Shown piece by piece: positions 32,772-42,444 of a DNA stretch of 64,000 nucleotides. The DNA comes from Planctomycetota bacterium (GTDB lineage Bacteria; Planctomycetota; UBA1135; UBA2386). Within the stretch, counting starts at the first letter, position 1. Every line of letters begins with the position of its first letter. The stretch spans positions 296,001 to 360,000 of the forward strand of contig JACKIC010000006.1 in the NCBI GenBank assembly GCA_020638655.1, in the 5' to 3' direction. Made by a program: the position numbers and the translations under genes. The notes under the pieces were generated by a model, which saw only the letters and a program-made list of their open reading frames with translations, was not told where the DNA came from and made no database searches.

Positions 32772-35725
32772 TCTGGCGATCGCATCGGTGGCTCACGCTG
32801 GCGGCGGCGGCGGCCTGCGCGGCGACGGTGTCGGCGCAGCAGGGCGCCGTGCGCGGTCAGGTCTTCGACAAGGATTTCGACGCGCCGTTGCCCGGCGTGA
32901 CGATCACCGTCACCGAGACCGGCCAGACGGCGCAGACCTCCGACCAGGGCAACTTCTCGATCCCGCAGCTGCCCGCGGGCCAGTACACGCTCGTGTTCGC
33001 CAAGGACGGCTACGTGCGCCAGCTGCGCCAGGTGGCCGTCGTCTCGGGCCGGCTCGAGGAGGTGAGCGTCTCGCTGGCCGGTGACTTCACCGACGGCGAG
33101 GAGTTCATCGTCCAGGAAGTGCTGCAGCTCGGCGGCAGCTCGGAGGAGTCGCTGCTCGCGCTGCGCTTCGAGAGCCCGGCGCTGATGGACTCGGTCGGCG
33201 CCGACCTGATGAAGCGCGCCGGCGCCAGCGACGCGGCGAGCGCGCTGCGTCTGGTGGCGGGCGCGTCGCTGCAGAACGGCAAGTCGGCGGTGATCCGCGG
33301 CTTGCCCGACCGCTACGTCAGCTCGCAGCTCAACGGCGTGCGCCTGCCGACGGCCGACGAGGACAAGCGCGCGGTCGAGCTCGACCAGTTCCCGTCCGAG
33401 GTGATCGAGAGCATCCAGGTCAGCAAGACCTTCACACCCGACCAACAGGGTGACGCCTCGGGCGGCGCCGTCGACGTGCGGCTCAAGGGCGTGCCCAACG
33501 AGCCGTTCTTCATCCGCTACAAAGGCCAGACGGGCCGCAACACCCAGGTCAGCGGGCGCAACGACTTCCTCACCTACGAGGGCGGCGGCCTGACCACGTT
33601 CGGCCGCGGCACCAACAGCCGCGCGCCGCAGTTCGACAACCTCGGCGACAACTGGGACGGCGCGGTCGGCACGACCACCGGCGCGGCGCCGATCGACTAC
33701 AAGCTGTCGGGCGCGATCGGCGGCAGCTTCGAGCTCGGCAACGGTTGGCGCGCGGGCGGCATGCTCAGCGTGTTCTACGAACGCGACAGCTCCTACTACG
33801 ACAAGGGCGTCGACGACTCGTGGGTCGTGGAGACGCCCGGGCAGCCGATGTCGCCCAAGACGATCCAGGGCACGCCCCAGGACGGGGACTTCAAGACCGC
33901 CCTGTTCGACGTCACGCGGGGCAAGCAGTCGGTGCAGTGGAGCGAGCTGGCGACGGCCGGCATCGAGAACGAGAACCACAAGTTCAACATCGTGCACCTG
34001 CACACGCACTCGGCCGAGGACAGCGCGACGCTGGCCGAGGACACGCGCGGCAAGCAGTACTACTACCCCGGCTACGACCCCGCGGACCCCAACTCGCCGG
34101 GCTTCTACCAGTTCAACTCGGCGCCGTACGTGCGGCTGCAGACCCTCGAGTACACCGAGCGCACTACCGACACGCTGCAGTTCAGCGGGCACCACCGGTT
34201 CGCCTTGAGCGCGCTCGGCGACGACCTCGCGCCCGAGCTCGACTGGACCCTGGCGAAGAGCTCGGCGAAGTCCGACCAGCCCGACAAGCGGCAGTTCGGC
34301 TCGCTGTGGACGCCCGGTTTCGAGGTCGGCTCCCTCGTGTTCCCGCCGTCCTACGTCGGCTACAAGCCCGGCGCCGTGTTCACGCTCGGCAACCTGCAGC
34401 GCATCTACAAGGTCATCGAGGAGGACAGCGAGCAGGCCAACTTCAACTTCAAGGTGCCGTTCCGGCTCGGCGAGCAGCAGAAGGGCTACTTCAAGTTCGG
34501 TTGGTTCCAGGACCGCGTGAAGCGCAGCTTCGACCAGGACACCTACAGCAACTTCAGCGACAACAGCGGCTTCAACGGCCCCTGGGAGCAGTACTGGTCG
34601 AACGTGTTCCCGTACGAGTCGCACCCGATCAGCGAGTCGGAGTTCGACGTCGACTACAAGGGCCGGCTGCGCGTCGACGCGACCTACGCGATGCTCGACC
34701 TGCCCCTGCTCGACTCGCTGAGCCTGGTCGGCGGCGTGCGCTGGGAGTCGACCGAGATCGGCATCGTCAACGACGCCGAGTCGTTCGCGACCTGGTTCCC
34801 GCCGGGCTCGAGTTCGGTGACGCAGCTCAACCCCGGCGACGCCGACGTCGACTTCTCGCAGGACGACGTGTTGCCGTCGATCGGCCTGGTGTTCACCCCG
34901 GTCGACAAGTGGACCCTGCGCATGTCGTACAGCGAGACGATCGCGCGCCAGACCTTCAAGGAGCTCACGCCGATCCTGCAGCAGGAATACGCGGGCGGCC
35001 CGATCTTCATCGGCAACCCCGACCTGCAGATGAGCCAGATGCACAACTACGACGTGCGGCTCGACTACGCCCCCTACGAGGGCAGCCTGCTGTCGACGTC
35101 GTTCTTCCACAAGGACATCGACGGGCCGATCGAGTACGTGCAGCGCATCTCGTCGTTCGACTACACGACGCCGGTCAACTACCCGACCGGCGATCTGCAG
35201 GGCTGGGAGTTCGAGGCGCGTCAGGGGCTGGGCCGGCTGTGGGGCGTGCTCGACGGTGTCGGCGTCGGCGCCAACGCGACGTTCCTGCACAGCAAGGTGG
35301 AGCTGCCCGAGGACGAGCAGCTCGCCTTCAGCGACCCGCAGATCGGCGTGCCGACCAGCAGCCGCGCGATGACCGACGCGCCCGACCACCTCTACAACTT
35401 CTTCGTGACGTGGGACGTGGCCGCGACCGGCACGCAGCTCGGCCTTTTCTACACGATCACCGGCGACACCCTGATTGCCGGCGCGGGCGAGTCGAACGGC
35501 CGCTTCGTGCCGAGCGTCTACGCCACCGAGACCGACCGGCTGAACTTCAGTCTGTCGCAGGCGCTCGGCCGCGGCGTCAGCCTGCAGTTCCAGGCCAAGA
35601 ACCTCACCGACCCCGACATCCAGACCACCTACCGCGGCGAGACGATCGGGCCGGACGTCGTCAAGACGTCCTACCGCGAAGGCATCGACTACACCCTGAG
35701 CATCAGCGGCGAGATCCGCTTCTGA
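32768..35725 (+). CDS. TonB-dependent outer membrane receptor
   Basis: The 985-aa product starts at GTG 32768 with a signal peptide ending VSAQ|QGAV. A carboxypeptidase-regulatory-like (CarboxypepD_reg) beta sandwich spans about 22-100, the plug domain about 130-245 (VIRGLPDRYVSSQLNGVRLPTADEDKRAVELDQFP), and the beta-barrel fills the rest, ending in an aromatic terminal Phe (GEIRF). The ligand is unknown. It is followed by the DUF3450, ExbB, ExbD and TonB genes that energise it. Confidence 0.95.
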   Translation: MIWRSHRWLTLAAAAACAATVSAQQGAVRGQVFDKDFDAPLPGVTITVTETGQTAQTSDQGNFSIPQLPAGQYTLVFAKDGYVRQLRQVAVVSGRLEEVSVSLAGDFTDGEEFIVQEVLQLGGSSEESLLALRFESPALMDSVGADLMKRAGASDAASALRLVAGASLQNGKSAVIRGLPDRYVSSQLNGVRLPTADEDKRAVELDQFPSEVIESIQVSKTFTPDQQGDASGGAVDVRLKGVPNEPFFIRYKGQTGRNTQVSGRNDFLTYEGGGLTTFGRGTNSRAPQFDNLGDNWDGAVGTTTGAAPIDYKLSGAIGGSFELGNGWRAGGMLSVFYERDSSYYDKGVDDSWVVETPGQPMSPKTIQGTPQDGDFKTALFDVTRGKQSVQWSELATAGIENENHKFNIVHLHTHSAEDSATLAEDTRGKQYYYPGYDPADPNSPGFYQFNSAPYVRLQTLEYTERTTDTLQFSGHHRFALSALGDDLAPELDWTLAKSSAKSDQPDKRQFGSLWTPGFEVGSLVFPPSYVGYKPGAVFTLGNLQRIYKVIEEDSEQANFNFKVPFRLGEQQKGYFKFGWFQDRVKRSFDQDTYSNFSDNSGFNGPWEQYWSNVFPYESHPISESEFDVDYKGRLRVDATYAMLDLPLLDSLSLVGGVRWESTEIGIVNDAESFATWFPPGSSSVTQLNPGDADVDFSQDDVLPSIGLVFTPVDKWTLRMSYSETIARQTFKELTPILQQEYAGGPIFIGNPDLQMSQMHNYDVRLDYAPYEGSLLSTSFFHKDIDGPIEYVQRISSFDYTTPVNYPTGDLQGWEFEARQGLGRLWGVLDGVGVGANATFLHSKVELPEDEQLAFSDPQIGVPTSSRAMTDAPDHLYNFFVTWDVAATGTQLGLFYTITGDTLIAGAGESNGRFVPSVYATETDRLNFSLSQALGRGVSLQFQAKNLTDPDIQTTYRGETIGPDVVKTSYREGIDYTLSISGEIRF

Positions 35726-35789
35726 CGCGCCATCCGGCTTCCAGCACCCGCAGATCGAGCACCAGGCATCACCTCGAGAACCCAGAGCC

Positions 35790-36602
35790 ATGCAGTCCTT
35801 CCAGACATCACCAACGGTTCGCGGCACCCTGTTCGCCGCCCTGACGATCGGCGCCCTGGCGGCGCCCGCGTCCGCCCAGTCCGAGCGCCAGCAGGGCGAC
35901 CCGGCCCGCGACCGCGTCGCGGTGACCCGCACCACCCTGCAGGAGTGGGTCGAGAACAACCGGATCTACTCCAAGGAGAAGCAGCAGTGGCGCGAGGAGC
36001 GTGAGTACCTGCGCGACCGCATCGAGCTCGTGCAGCGCGAGACCGAGTCGCTGAAGACGCGCATCGGCGAGGCCGAGCAGAGCATCGGCGAGGCGGACAA
36101 GAAGCGCGGTGACCTGGCCGAGCAGAACGAGCGTCTGACCGCCAACAGCATGGTGCTGGCCGAGCAGGTCGTGACCCTCGAGGAGAAGACGCGGCGGCTG
36201 CTGGCCCGGCTGCCCGACCCGCTGCGTGAGCGCATCGCGCCGGTAAGCCAGCGCATCCCCGCGGACTCCGCCGAGACCAAGCTCTCGCTCAGCGAGCGCT
36301 TCCAGAACGTGATCGGCGTGCTCAACGAGGTCAACAAGTTCCAGCGCGACGTGCACCTGGCGCGCGAGGTGCGCAACCTCGAGGCGGGCAAGACCGCCGA
36401 GGTCAGCGTGCTCTACTTCGGCATCGCCTTCGCCTACTACGTGACCGACGACGGCAAGGAGGCCGGGGTCGGGGTCCCTGGAGACAAGGGCTTCGCTTGG
36501 ACGCCGTCGTCGGGCTTCGCGCCCGCGATCGCGCGCGCGGTCGCCATCAAGAAGGGTGAGCAGGTCGCCGCGTTCGTCTCCCTGCCCGTCAAGTTGCTGT
36601 GA
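35790..36602 (+). CDS. DUF3450 coiled-coil protein
   Basis: The 270-aa exported product has a signal peptide ending ASAQ|SERQ, then a long coiled coil (about 45-150) and a C-terminal domain with FGIAFAYYVTDDGKEAGV, the DUF3450 pattern. In TonB2-type clusters DUF3450 proteins are encoded just before the long ExbB (TtpC) and are thought to bridge the inner-membrane motor and outer-membrane components. The C-terminal sequence and position match. Confidence 0.9.
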   Translation: MQSFQTSPTVRGTLFAALTIGALAAPASAQSERQQGDPARDRVAVTRTTLQEWVENNRIYSKEKQQWREEREYLRDRIELVQRETESLKTRIGEAEQSIGEADKKRGDLAEQNERLTANSMVLAEQVVTLEEKTRRLLARLPDPLRERIAPVSQRIPADSAETKLSLSERFQNVIGVLNEVNKFQRDVHLAREVRNLEAGKTAEVSVLYFGIAFAYYVTDDGKEAGVGVPGDKGFAWTPSSGFAPAIARAVAIKKGEQVAAFVSLPVKLL

Positions 36603-36619
36603 GACGAGGAACCAACACC

Positions 36620-38182
36620 ATGAACAGCATCCGCAACGTCGTCGTCGCCCTCGGTGTGCTGGCCTCCGCGGCCGCCGCCCAGGACCTCGTCTCCCGCGTC
36701 CCGTTCGATCAGGCCGCGACCAACCTCGAGAAGCAGCTGCAGGAGAGCATCGAGAAGCTCGCCGCGCTGCGCGACGAGATCGCGGCCGAGAAGGTGCCCA
36801 TGAGCAAGCGGCTCTCGGCCCTCGAGCTCGAGCTGCAGGCCGTGCGCGCCGACTTCCAGGCGAAGTCGCGCCTGCTCGACAGCCGCACGCTCGACCTCGG
36901 CAACCTGCGCACCGAGATCAAGCTGCGCCAGGACGAGGCCGCGTACCTGTCCAACCTGCTCGGTCAGTACGTCAACAACCTCGAGTCGGTGATGCACGTC
37001 GCCGAGAAGCAGCACTACGCCGATGCGGTGCAGGCCGCGAAGCTTGCCGCCGAGAACACCGCTGCCGAGCAGAGCGACGTCTGGAAGGCCCAGGTCGGGC
37101 TCACCGCGGCGTCGATCGACCGCCTGCTCGACGCCGGTGGTGGCGCGCGTTTCCCGGGGCACGCCGCCGACGGCGCCGGCCTCGTCAACCAGGGCACCTT
37201 CACGGTGGTGGGCCCGCTGGTGTTCTTCCGCAGCACCGACGGCAAGGTCGTCGGCTCGGCCGAGCAGCGGCTGGACTCGTCCGAGCCGGCCGTGCTCGCC
37301 TTCCCCGACCCCGAGAGCGTCAAGAACGCCGACCACATGCTCGCCAACGTCGAGGGTGTGCTGCCCCTGGATCCGACCCTCGGCAACGCCCAGAAGGTCG
37401 CCGCGATCGACGATTCGCTGCTCGAGCACCTGCAGAAGGGCGGGCCGGTCGTCTATCCGATCGTCGGCATCGCCGGGCTCGCGCTGCTCGTGGCGCTGCT
37501 CAAGTGGCTCAGCCTGATCTCGGTGCGCACGCCGTCGCGCAAGTCGCTGACGCAGCTGCTCGAGGCGATCAGCCAGCGCGACCAGGCCGCGGCGAAGCGC
37601 GTCGCCGAGGTCATGCCCGGACCGACGGGGCAGATGCTGGCGGTCGGCGTCGAGCACCTGCAGGAGCCCCGCGAGCTGATCGAGGAGGTGATGTACGAGA
37701 AGGTGCTCGCCAACAAGCTCAAGCTCGGCAAGTGGCTGCCGTTCATCGCGATCACCGCGTCGTCGGCGCCGCTGCTCGGGCTGCTCGGCACGGTGACCGG
37801 CATCATGAACACGTTCTCGCTGATGACGCTGTTCGGCACGGGTGACGTCAAGACCTTGTCGAGCGGCATCTCCGAGGCGCTGATCACGACCGAGCTCGGC
37901 CTCTACGTGGCGATCCCGTCGCTGCTGCTGCACGCGTTCCTGTCGCGCAAGGCCAAGGGCCTCGTCGACGACATGGAGAAGTCGGCGGTGGCGCTCGTCA
38001 ACCAGGTCGCCAAGACGCCGCTGCGCGCCGAGCTGAGCGAGCCGCAGCACCCCGACGACGAGCCGCGCGGCTGGCGCCGCGAGGGGCCGTCGCGCGAACA
38101 GGTGCAGCAGCTGCTCGCCGAGATGCTCGCGCCGGTGGTCGAGCGCCGCCTCGACGCCAACCAGGGCCGGGCGCAGGCCTGA
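36620..38182 (+). CDS. Long MotA/TolQ/ExbB-family protein (TtpC-like)
   Basis: The 520-aa product is chosen from ATG 36620, which has GAGGAA 8-9 nt upstream; a GTG at 36599 is possible but less likely. A signal sequence (ending AAAQ|DLV) and a long periplasmic coiled coil (about 25-140) precede a beta-rich region. Membrane helices follow near 278-295, and the TolQ/ExbB core (LLGLLGTVTGIMNTF, then ELGLYVAIPSLLLHAF) near 375-445. This large form is the TtpC type of the TonB2 system. Confidence 0.9.
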   Translation: MNSIRNVVVALGVLASAAAAQDLVSRVPFDQAATNLEKQLQESIEKLAALRDEIAAEKVPMSKRLSALELELQAVRADFQAKSRLLDSRTLDLGNLRTEIKLRQDEAAYLSNLLGQYVNNLESVMHVAEKQHYADAVQAAKLAAENTAAEQSDVWKAQVGLTAASIDRLLDAGGGARFPGHAADGAGLVNQGTFTVVGPLVFFRSTDGKVVGSAEQRLDSSEPAVLAFPDPESVKNADHMLANVEGVLPLDPTLGNAQKVAAIDDSLLEHLQKGGPVVYPIVGIAGLALLVALLKWLSLISVRTPSRKSLTQLLEAISQRDQAAAKRVAEVMPGPTGQMLAVGVEHLQEPRELIEEVMYEKVLANKLKLGKWLPFIAITASSAPLLGLLGTVTGIMNTFSLMTLFGTGDVKTLSSGISEALITTELGLYVAIPSLLLHAFLSRKAKGLVDDMEKSAVALVNQVAKTPLRAELSEPQHPDDEPRGWRREGPSREQVQQLLAEMLAPVVERRLDANQGRAQA

Positions 38183-38189
38183 GGTCGCC

Positions 38190-38834
38190 ATGGATGCCTT
38201 CACCGACAAGCTGCAGCAGATCTGGGCCGAGGCGATCCGCGTCTGGCTCGGCGGCGGCTGGTGCATGATCCCGATCGCGTTCACCGCGCTGCTGATGTTC
38301 GGCATCGGCCTGCGCATCCAGTTCCGCTTCGCGGACAAGGGTTTCGCGTCGCTGCCCGAGAAGACCTGGCGGCGCTGGATCCGCGTGCCCGAGGATCGCG
38401 AGGGGCCGATCGGCCGCCTGCTGCACGCGGTGACCGGCCTGCGCACCGTGTCGCAGATGTCGATGGCGTTCGACGAGGTTCGCGCCACCGAGCTCGCGCC
38501 GTTCCGCCGCGACCTGCGCGTGATGAAGGTCTGCGTCGCGGCGGCGCCGCTGCTCGGGCTGCTGGGCACGGTGACCGGCATGCTCGGCACGTTCCAGGCG
38601 CTGGCGCAGGGCTCGGGCGGCGACCAGACCATGGCGCAGATCGCCAAGGGCATCTCCGAGGCGCTGATCACCACCGAGACCGGGCTGATCGTGGCCCTGC
38701 CGGGGGTCTTCTTCGGCTACCAGCTCGGCCGCAAGTTCGACGCCTACCGGGCCTTCCTGGCCCACGTCGAGACCGTCTGCACGCAAGAAGTCTACAAGCG
38801 CCAGCGCGAGCGGCGCCGCGGCTCGGCCGCCTGA
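38190..38834 (+). CDS. exbB: ExbB/TolQ-family proton channel protein
   Basis: The 214-aa product has an N-terminal helix (about 20-42) and the TolQ/ExbB core (VAAAPLLGLLGTVTGMLGTFQALAQG, about 113-138; then ALITTETGLIVALPGVFFGYQLG, about 158-180). It is the second ExbB homologue and would form the proton channel with ExbD. It lies 7 bp after the long form. Confidence 0.93.
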   Translation: MDAFTDKLQQIWAEAIRVWLGGGWCMIPIAFTALLMFGIGLRIQFRFADKGFASLPEKTWRRWIRVPEDREGPIGRLLHAVTGLRTVSQMSMAFDEVRATELAPFRRDLRVMKVCVAAAPLLGLLGTVTGMLGTFQALAQGSGGDQTMAQIAKGISEALITTETGLIVALPGVFFGYQLGRKFDAYRAFLAHVETVCTQEVYKRQRERRRGSAA

Positions 38835-38870
38835 TCCAACCACACGCCACCTCGAACCAGGACACACACC

Positions 38871-39284
38871 ATGGGCCGCTTCCGCGACAACTCGAGTGAA
38901 GACAGCAGCGAAGGCCAGATCGACATGAGCCCCATGATCGACTGCGTCTTCATCCTGCTGATCTTCTTCATCGTCACCACCACCTTCGTCGAGGAGACCG
39001 GTGTCGAGGTCGACAAGCCGCAGGCCGCGTCGGCCTCGCAGCTCGAGAAGACCAGCATCCTGATCGCCCTGACCGCGAACGGCGAGGTGATGTTCGACAA
39101 CACCAACATCGGCATCGGCGCGGTGCAGCCGCTGATCAAGCAGAAGCTTCAGAAGGAGAAGCTGCCGGTGATCATCCAGGCCGACAGCGCGGCGCAGTCC
39201 GGGCTGCTGGTGCGGCTCATCGACGAGGCCAAGCTGGGCGGGGCCGAGAAGGTCAGCCTGGCGACCGCGATCAAGCGCGGCTGA
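38871..39284 (+). CDS. exbD: ExbD/TolR-family protein
   Basis: The 137-aa product has the single helix MIDCVFILLIFFIVTTTFV (about 22-40), with the preceding Asp-Met-Ser-Pro-Met and the functional Asp in the helix (MIDCVF), and a periplasmic domain (ILIALTANGEVMFDN). It is the standard ExbD partner of the ExbB protein. Confidence 0.93.
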   Translation: MGRFRDNSSEDSSEGQIDMSPMIDCVFILLIFFIVTTTFVEETGVEVDKPQAASASQLEKTSILIALTANGEVMFDNTNIGIGAVQPLIKQKLQKEKLPVIIQADSAAQSGLLVRLIDEAKLGGAEKVSLATAIKRG

Positions 39285-39294
39285 GGACGTCATC

Positions 39295-39957
39295 GTGAGC
39301 GACTACCAGCGAACCTCGAAGGGAGCCGGCTTCGGGCGCCTCGTGCGCACCGCACTCGGCGCCGTGCTGCTGACCGCGGCGTTCTTCTTCGTGTTGCCGC
39401 TCACCCAGGCGATCGGCAAGGAGCGCGAGGACCAGTTCCTCGTGCGTGAGATCGACACGGCCATCATCGAGCCGCCGCCGCCGCCGCCCCTGCCGGAGCC
39501 GGAGAAGCCCGAAGAGCCGGACCCGCCGCCGGACGAGCCGCAGAACAACCAGCCGCTCGAACTCTCGCAGCTCGAGCTCGCCCTCAACCCGGGGCTCGGC
39601 GGTGGCGTGCTGTCGGGCGACTTCACGATCAAACTCGACGCGCTGGGCGGCGCGGGCGGCGACGTCGACTCGATGTTCTCGCTGGCCGACCTCGACCAGA
39701 AGCCGCGGCCGATCATGCAGACCAACCCCACGTTCACGCGGCAGATGCTCAAGGGCACGCCGGTCACGGTCTACGTGCTGTGCGTGATCGACGAACTCGG
39801 GCGCGTGACCAACCCCGTGGTGCAGACGCCCGGTGACCCGCAGCTCGACAACGCGGCGCTCGCCGCGATCAAGCAGTGGCGCTACGAGCCCGGCAAGCGC
39901 AAGGGCAAACCCGTGCGCTTCCGTCTGCGCCAACCCATCACCTTCCCCAAGAAATGA
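39295..39957 (+). CDS. tonB: TonB-family energy transducer
   Basis: The 220-aa product starts at GTG 39295. A helix (about 17-38) is followed by a Pro-rich spacer (EPPPPPPLPEPEKPEEPDPPPDEP, about 57-82), and the C-terminal TonB domain (VTVYVLCVIDELGRVTNPVVQTPGDPQLDNAALAAIKQWRYEPGKRKG). It spans the periplasm to the receptor TonB box. It closes the motor part of the operon. Confidence 0.93.
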   Translation: MSDYQRTSKGAGFGRLVRTALGAVLLTAAFFFVLPLTQAIGKEREDQFLVREIDTAIIEPPPPPPLPEPEKPEEPDPPPDEPQNNQPLELSQLELALNPGLGGGVLSGDFTIKLDALGGAGGDVDSMFSLADLDQKPRPIMQTNPTFTRQMLKGTPVTVYVLCVIDELGRVTNPVVQTPGDPQLDNAALAAIKQWRYEPGKRKGKPVRFRLRQPITFPKK

Positions 39958-39992
39958 GCTGCCGAGTCCTGCGTCCCTCCGTGAGAACCACC

Positions 39993-41468
39993 ATGTCCAA
40001 GCGCATGCGCCTCCTCTGCCTGTTGCCCCTGCTGGCGGCTTGTTCGGTCACCGGTGCGGGTCTGATCCCGAACTTCCACATCGACATCACCAACGACGCC
40101 GCCGCGCCCGCGGCCGCCGCAGCACCGTCGAATGCGGGCCCGTCGAATGCGGGCCCGTCGACCCCGCTGCGCGAGCAGGGACCCGAGGAGCTCGCGATCT
40201 GGCGCAGCGCGTCGTTCCGGCGCCAGTTCGTCGAGAGCTACTCCGCCGAGAGCGAGATCGAGCCGAAGCTGACCACGCCCGAGCGCGACCTGATGCAGAA
40301 GGTCTACGACCTGATGACGGCCGAGAAGCCGGCCGAGGCGCTGAAGGCGCTGCAGAGCGCCAGCGGCGACTCGGTCAGCGCGGTGATCGACTTCACGATC
40401 GGCAACATCCACTTCCAGCAGGAACGGCTCGAAGAGGCCGCCACGGCCTACAACACCGCCGTCGCCAAGTTCCCCAAGTTCCGCCGGGCGTGGCGCAACC
40501 TCGCGCTGGTTCTGGTGCGGCAGGCGGAGTACGTGCCCGCGATCGACGCGTTCACGCGCGTGCTCGGCCTCGGCGGCGTCGACTCGACGACCTACGGCCT
40601 GCTCGGCTTCTCCTACTCCAACATCGACGCGCACCTGTCTGCCGAGACCGCCTACCGCATGGCGGTGCTCATGGACAGCCAGCTGCTCGACTGGCAGCTC
40701 GGGCTGGCGCGCAGCCTGTTCAAGCAGGAGCGCTTCGCCGAGGCGGCGGCGCTGTGCACGCCGCTGGTGCGCCGGGACCCTGATCGCGGCGACTTCTGGA
40801 TGCTGCAGGCCAACGCCTATCTGGGCCTCGGCAACGCCGAGAAGGCCGCCGAAAACCTCGAGATGGTCGACCGCCTCGGCCAGTCGACCGCCGAGAGCCT
40901 GAACACGCTGGGTGACATCTACGTCAACGACGAGCTGTTCGACCTCGCCGTCGGCGCCTACCTGCGCGCGATCGACGCGGGGCAGCCGACGCCCGACCGG
41001 GCGATGCGCGCGTGCCGCGTGCTGATCCGGCGCGGCGCGCTCAGCGAGACCCACTCGTTGGTGGACGCGATCCAGCTGTCCTACGGTCCCAAGCTCGACG
41101 ACAAGCAGAAGAAGGACCTGCTGCACCTGCGCTCGAGCCTGGCGATGGCCGAGGGCGCCGGTGAGGAGGAGGCCAAGGTGCTGGCGGAGATCGTCGCGCT
41201 CGACCCGCTCGACGGCGGCGCCCTGATCCAGCTCGGCCAGTACAACCAGCGCACCGGCAACGTCGAGCAGGCCGCGTTCTACTACGAGCGCGCCGCCAAC
41301 ATCCCCGAGTACGAGGCCGACGCCAAGCAAGCGCACGGGCAGCTGCTGGTCACCGAGCGCAAGTACCGCGAGGCGCTGCCGCTGCTCAAGCGCGCGCAGG
41401 CGCTGAAGCCGCGCGACGCCCTGAGCCAGCGCATCGAGCAGGTCGAGCGCCTCGCCGGCGGCCGCTGA
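39993..41468 (+). CDS. TPR lipoprotein of the TonB2-type operon
   Basis: The 491-aa product has a lipobox LLAAC near 14-18 from the chosen ATG 39993. An ATG at 39954, overlapping the TonB stop as ATGA, would add 13 residues ahead of a weaker signal. TPR repeats fill most of the protein (for example DFTIGNIHFQQERLEEAATAYNTAVAKFPKFRRAWRNLA). TPR proteins (TtpB or similar) are commonly encoded at the end of TonB2 clusters, where they act as accessory outer-membrane-associated factors. Confidence 0.88.
   Translation: MSKRMRLLCLLPLLAACSVTGAGLIPNFHIDITNDAAAPAAAAAPSNAGPSNAGPSTPLREQGPEELAIWRSASFRRQFVESYSAESEIEPKLTTPERDLMQKVYDLMTAEKPAEALKALQSASGDSVSAVIDFTIGNIHFQQERLEEAATAYNTAVAKFPKFRRAWRNLALVLVRQAEYVPAIDAFTRVLGLGGVDSTTYGLLGFSYSNIDAHLSAETAYRMAVLMDSQLLDWQLGLARSLFKQERFAEAAALCTPLVRRDPDRGDFWMLQANAYLGLGNAEKAAENLEMVDRLGQSTAESLNTLGDIYVNDELFDLAVGAYLRAIDAGQPTPDRAMRACRVLIRRGALSETHSLVDAIQLSYGPKLDDKQKKDLLHLRSSLAMAEGAGEEEAKVLAEIVALDPLDGGALIQLGQYNQRTGNVEQAAFYYERAANIPEYEADAKQAHGQLLVTERKYREALPLLKRAQALKPRDALSQRIEQVERLAGGR
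40125..40154 (+). repeat. 15-bp coding tandem repeat (PSNAG units)
   Basis: The unit ccgtcgaatgcgggc occurs twice in a row and begins a third time before diverging. It encodes PSNAGPSNAGPST in the flexible linker just after the lipidated N-terminus. Confidence 0.85.
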
Positions 41469-41474
41469 GGCCGG

Positions 41475-42389
41475 TCAGGCGCTGCTCGCGTCGTCGCCGC
41501 GCCGGGGCCGTTCCTTGTCGCGGCGGCGCACGCCGAGCACCTCGTGGCGCACCGAACCCCGGTCGCTGCCCTTCATCTCGTACATCAGCTGATCGGCGCG
41601 CGCGATCAGCGCATCGACGCTCTCGGGCGCCTCGAGCACGGTGAGGCAGCCGACGCTGAAGCCGACCCCCAGGTTGCGCGCCGTGCGCAGACCGTGCAGG
41701 GTGCGCAGCAGGCGATTGAGGGCCAGCACCGCGCCCAGCTCCTCCGTGCCCGGCAACAGCAACGCGAACTCGTCACCGCCGAGCCGCGCCGCCATGTCGA
41801 GCCGCCGCAGCCCCTTGCGCATCGCCTGCGCGACCAGCCGCAGCAGTTCGTCGCCGCGCGCGTGGCCGTAGCGGTCGTTCACCGACTTGAAGTTGTCGAG
41901 GTCGAAGTAGGCGATCGTGAACGGGTCGCCGTAGCGGCGGCAGCGCTCGAGCTCCCGGTCGGCGGCGCTGCGGAACGCGCGCAGGTTGTGCAGCGCGGTC
42001 AGCGGGTCCGTGTGCGCGAGCTGGTGCTCCTGGTCCAGGCGCTGGCGCAGCGCGGCGAGCAGCTGCCCGAACAGCATGAAGACCACGAACAGGACCGTCA
42101 GGTTGATCAGCTCGTTGGTCGTGTCCAGGGCACTGCCCTGCACCTTGATGTCGACGCCGAGCCAGAGCAGCGCGCAGCTCGTCGCGGTGACCGCGGCCGG
42201 GACCCGCCCCAGGCACCAAGCCGCCAGGGAGATCGGCAGCATGTACCCCAGGCTGGTGGCGACCTCGGCGCCGCTGTAGAGGTCGGCGCACGTGAACACG
42301 ACCACGCTGGCCGCGACCACGAGGGTCATGAGCCAGGTCGGCGCGTCAGCAGCCCAGTCGATGACGCGTTCCCGCCAGCTGCGCAACAT
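41475..42389 (-). CDS. Membrane-bound diguanylate cyclase (GGDEF)
   Basis: The 304-aa product starts at ATG 42389. An N-terminal membrane domain with about four hydrophobic segments (12-115) is followed by a coiled linker and a GGDEF domain (about 140-290). The active-site loop LGGDEFALLLPG is intact near 203, and the metal-binding FDLDNFKSVNDRYGH near 165 is present. It should make cyclic di-GMP in response to a signal sensed by the membrane part. It converges on the TPR gene 6 bp away. Confidence 0.9.
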   Translation of the reverse strand: MLRSWRERVIDWAADAPTWLMTLVVAASVVVFTCADLYSGAEVATSLGYMLPISLAAWCLGRVPAAVTATSCALLWLGVDIKVQGSALDTTNELINLTVLFVVFMLFGQLLAALRQRLDQEHQLAHTDPLTALHNLRAFRSAADRELERCRRYGDPFTIAYFDLDNFKSVNDRYGHARGDELLRLVAQAMRKGLRRLDMAARLGGDEFALLLPGTEELGAVLALNRLLRTLHGLRTARNLGVGFSVGCLTVLEAPESVDALIARADQLMYEMKGSDRGSVRHEVLGVRRRDKERPRRGDDASSA

Positions 42390-42444
42390 GCGGGCGGGAT
42401 TGTAGAGCGCTGTCACCCCTGGGCGGTAGCCTTGTCGTGGAACC

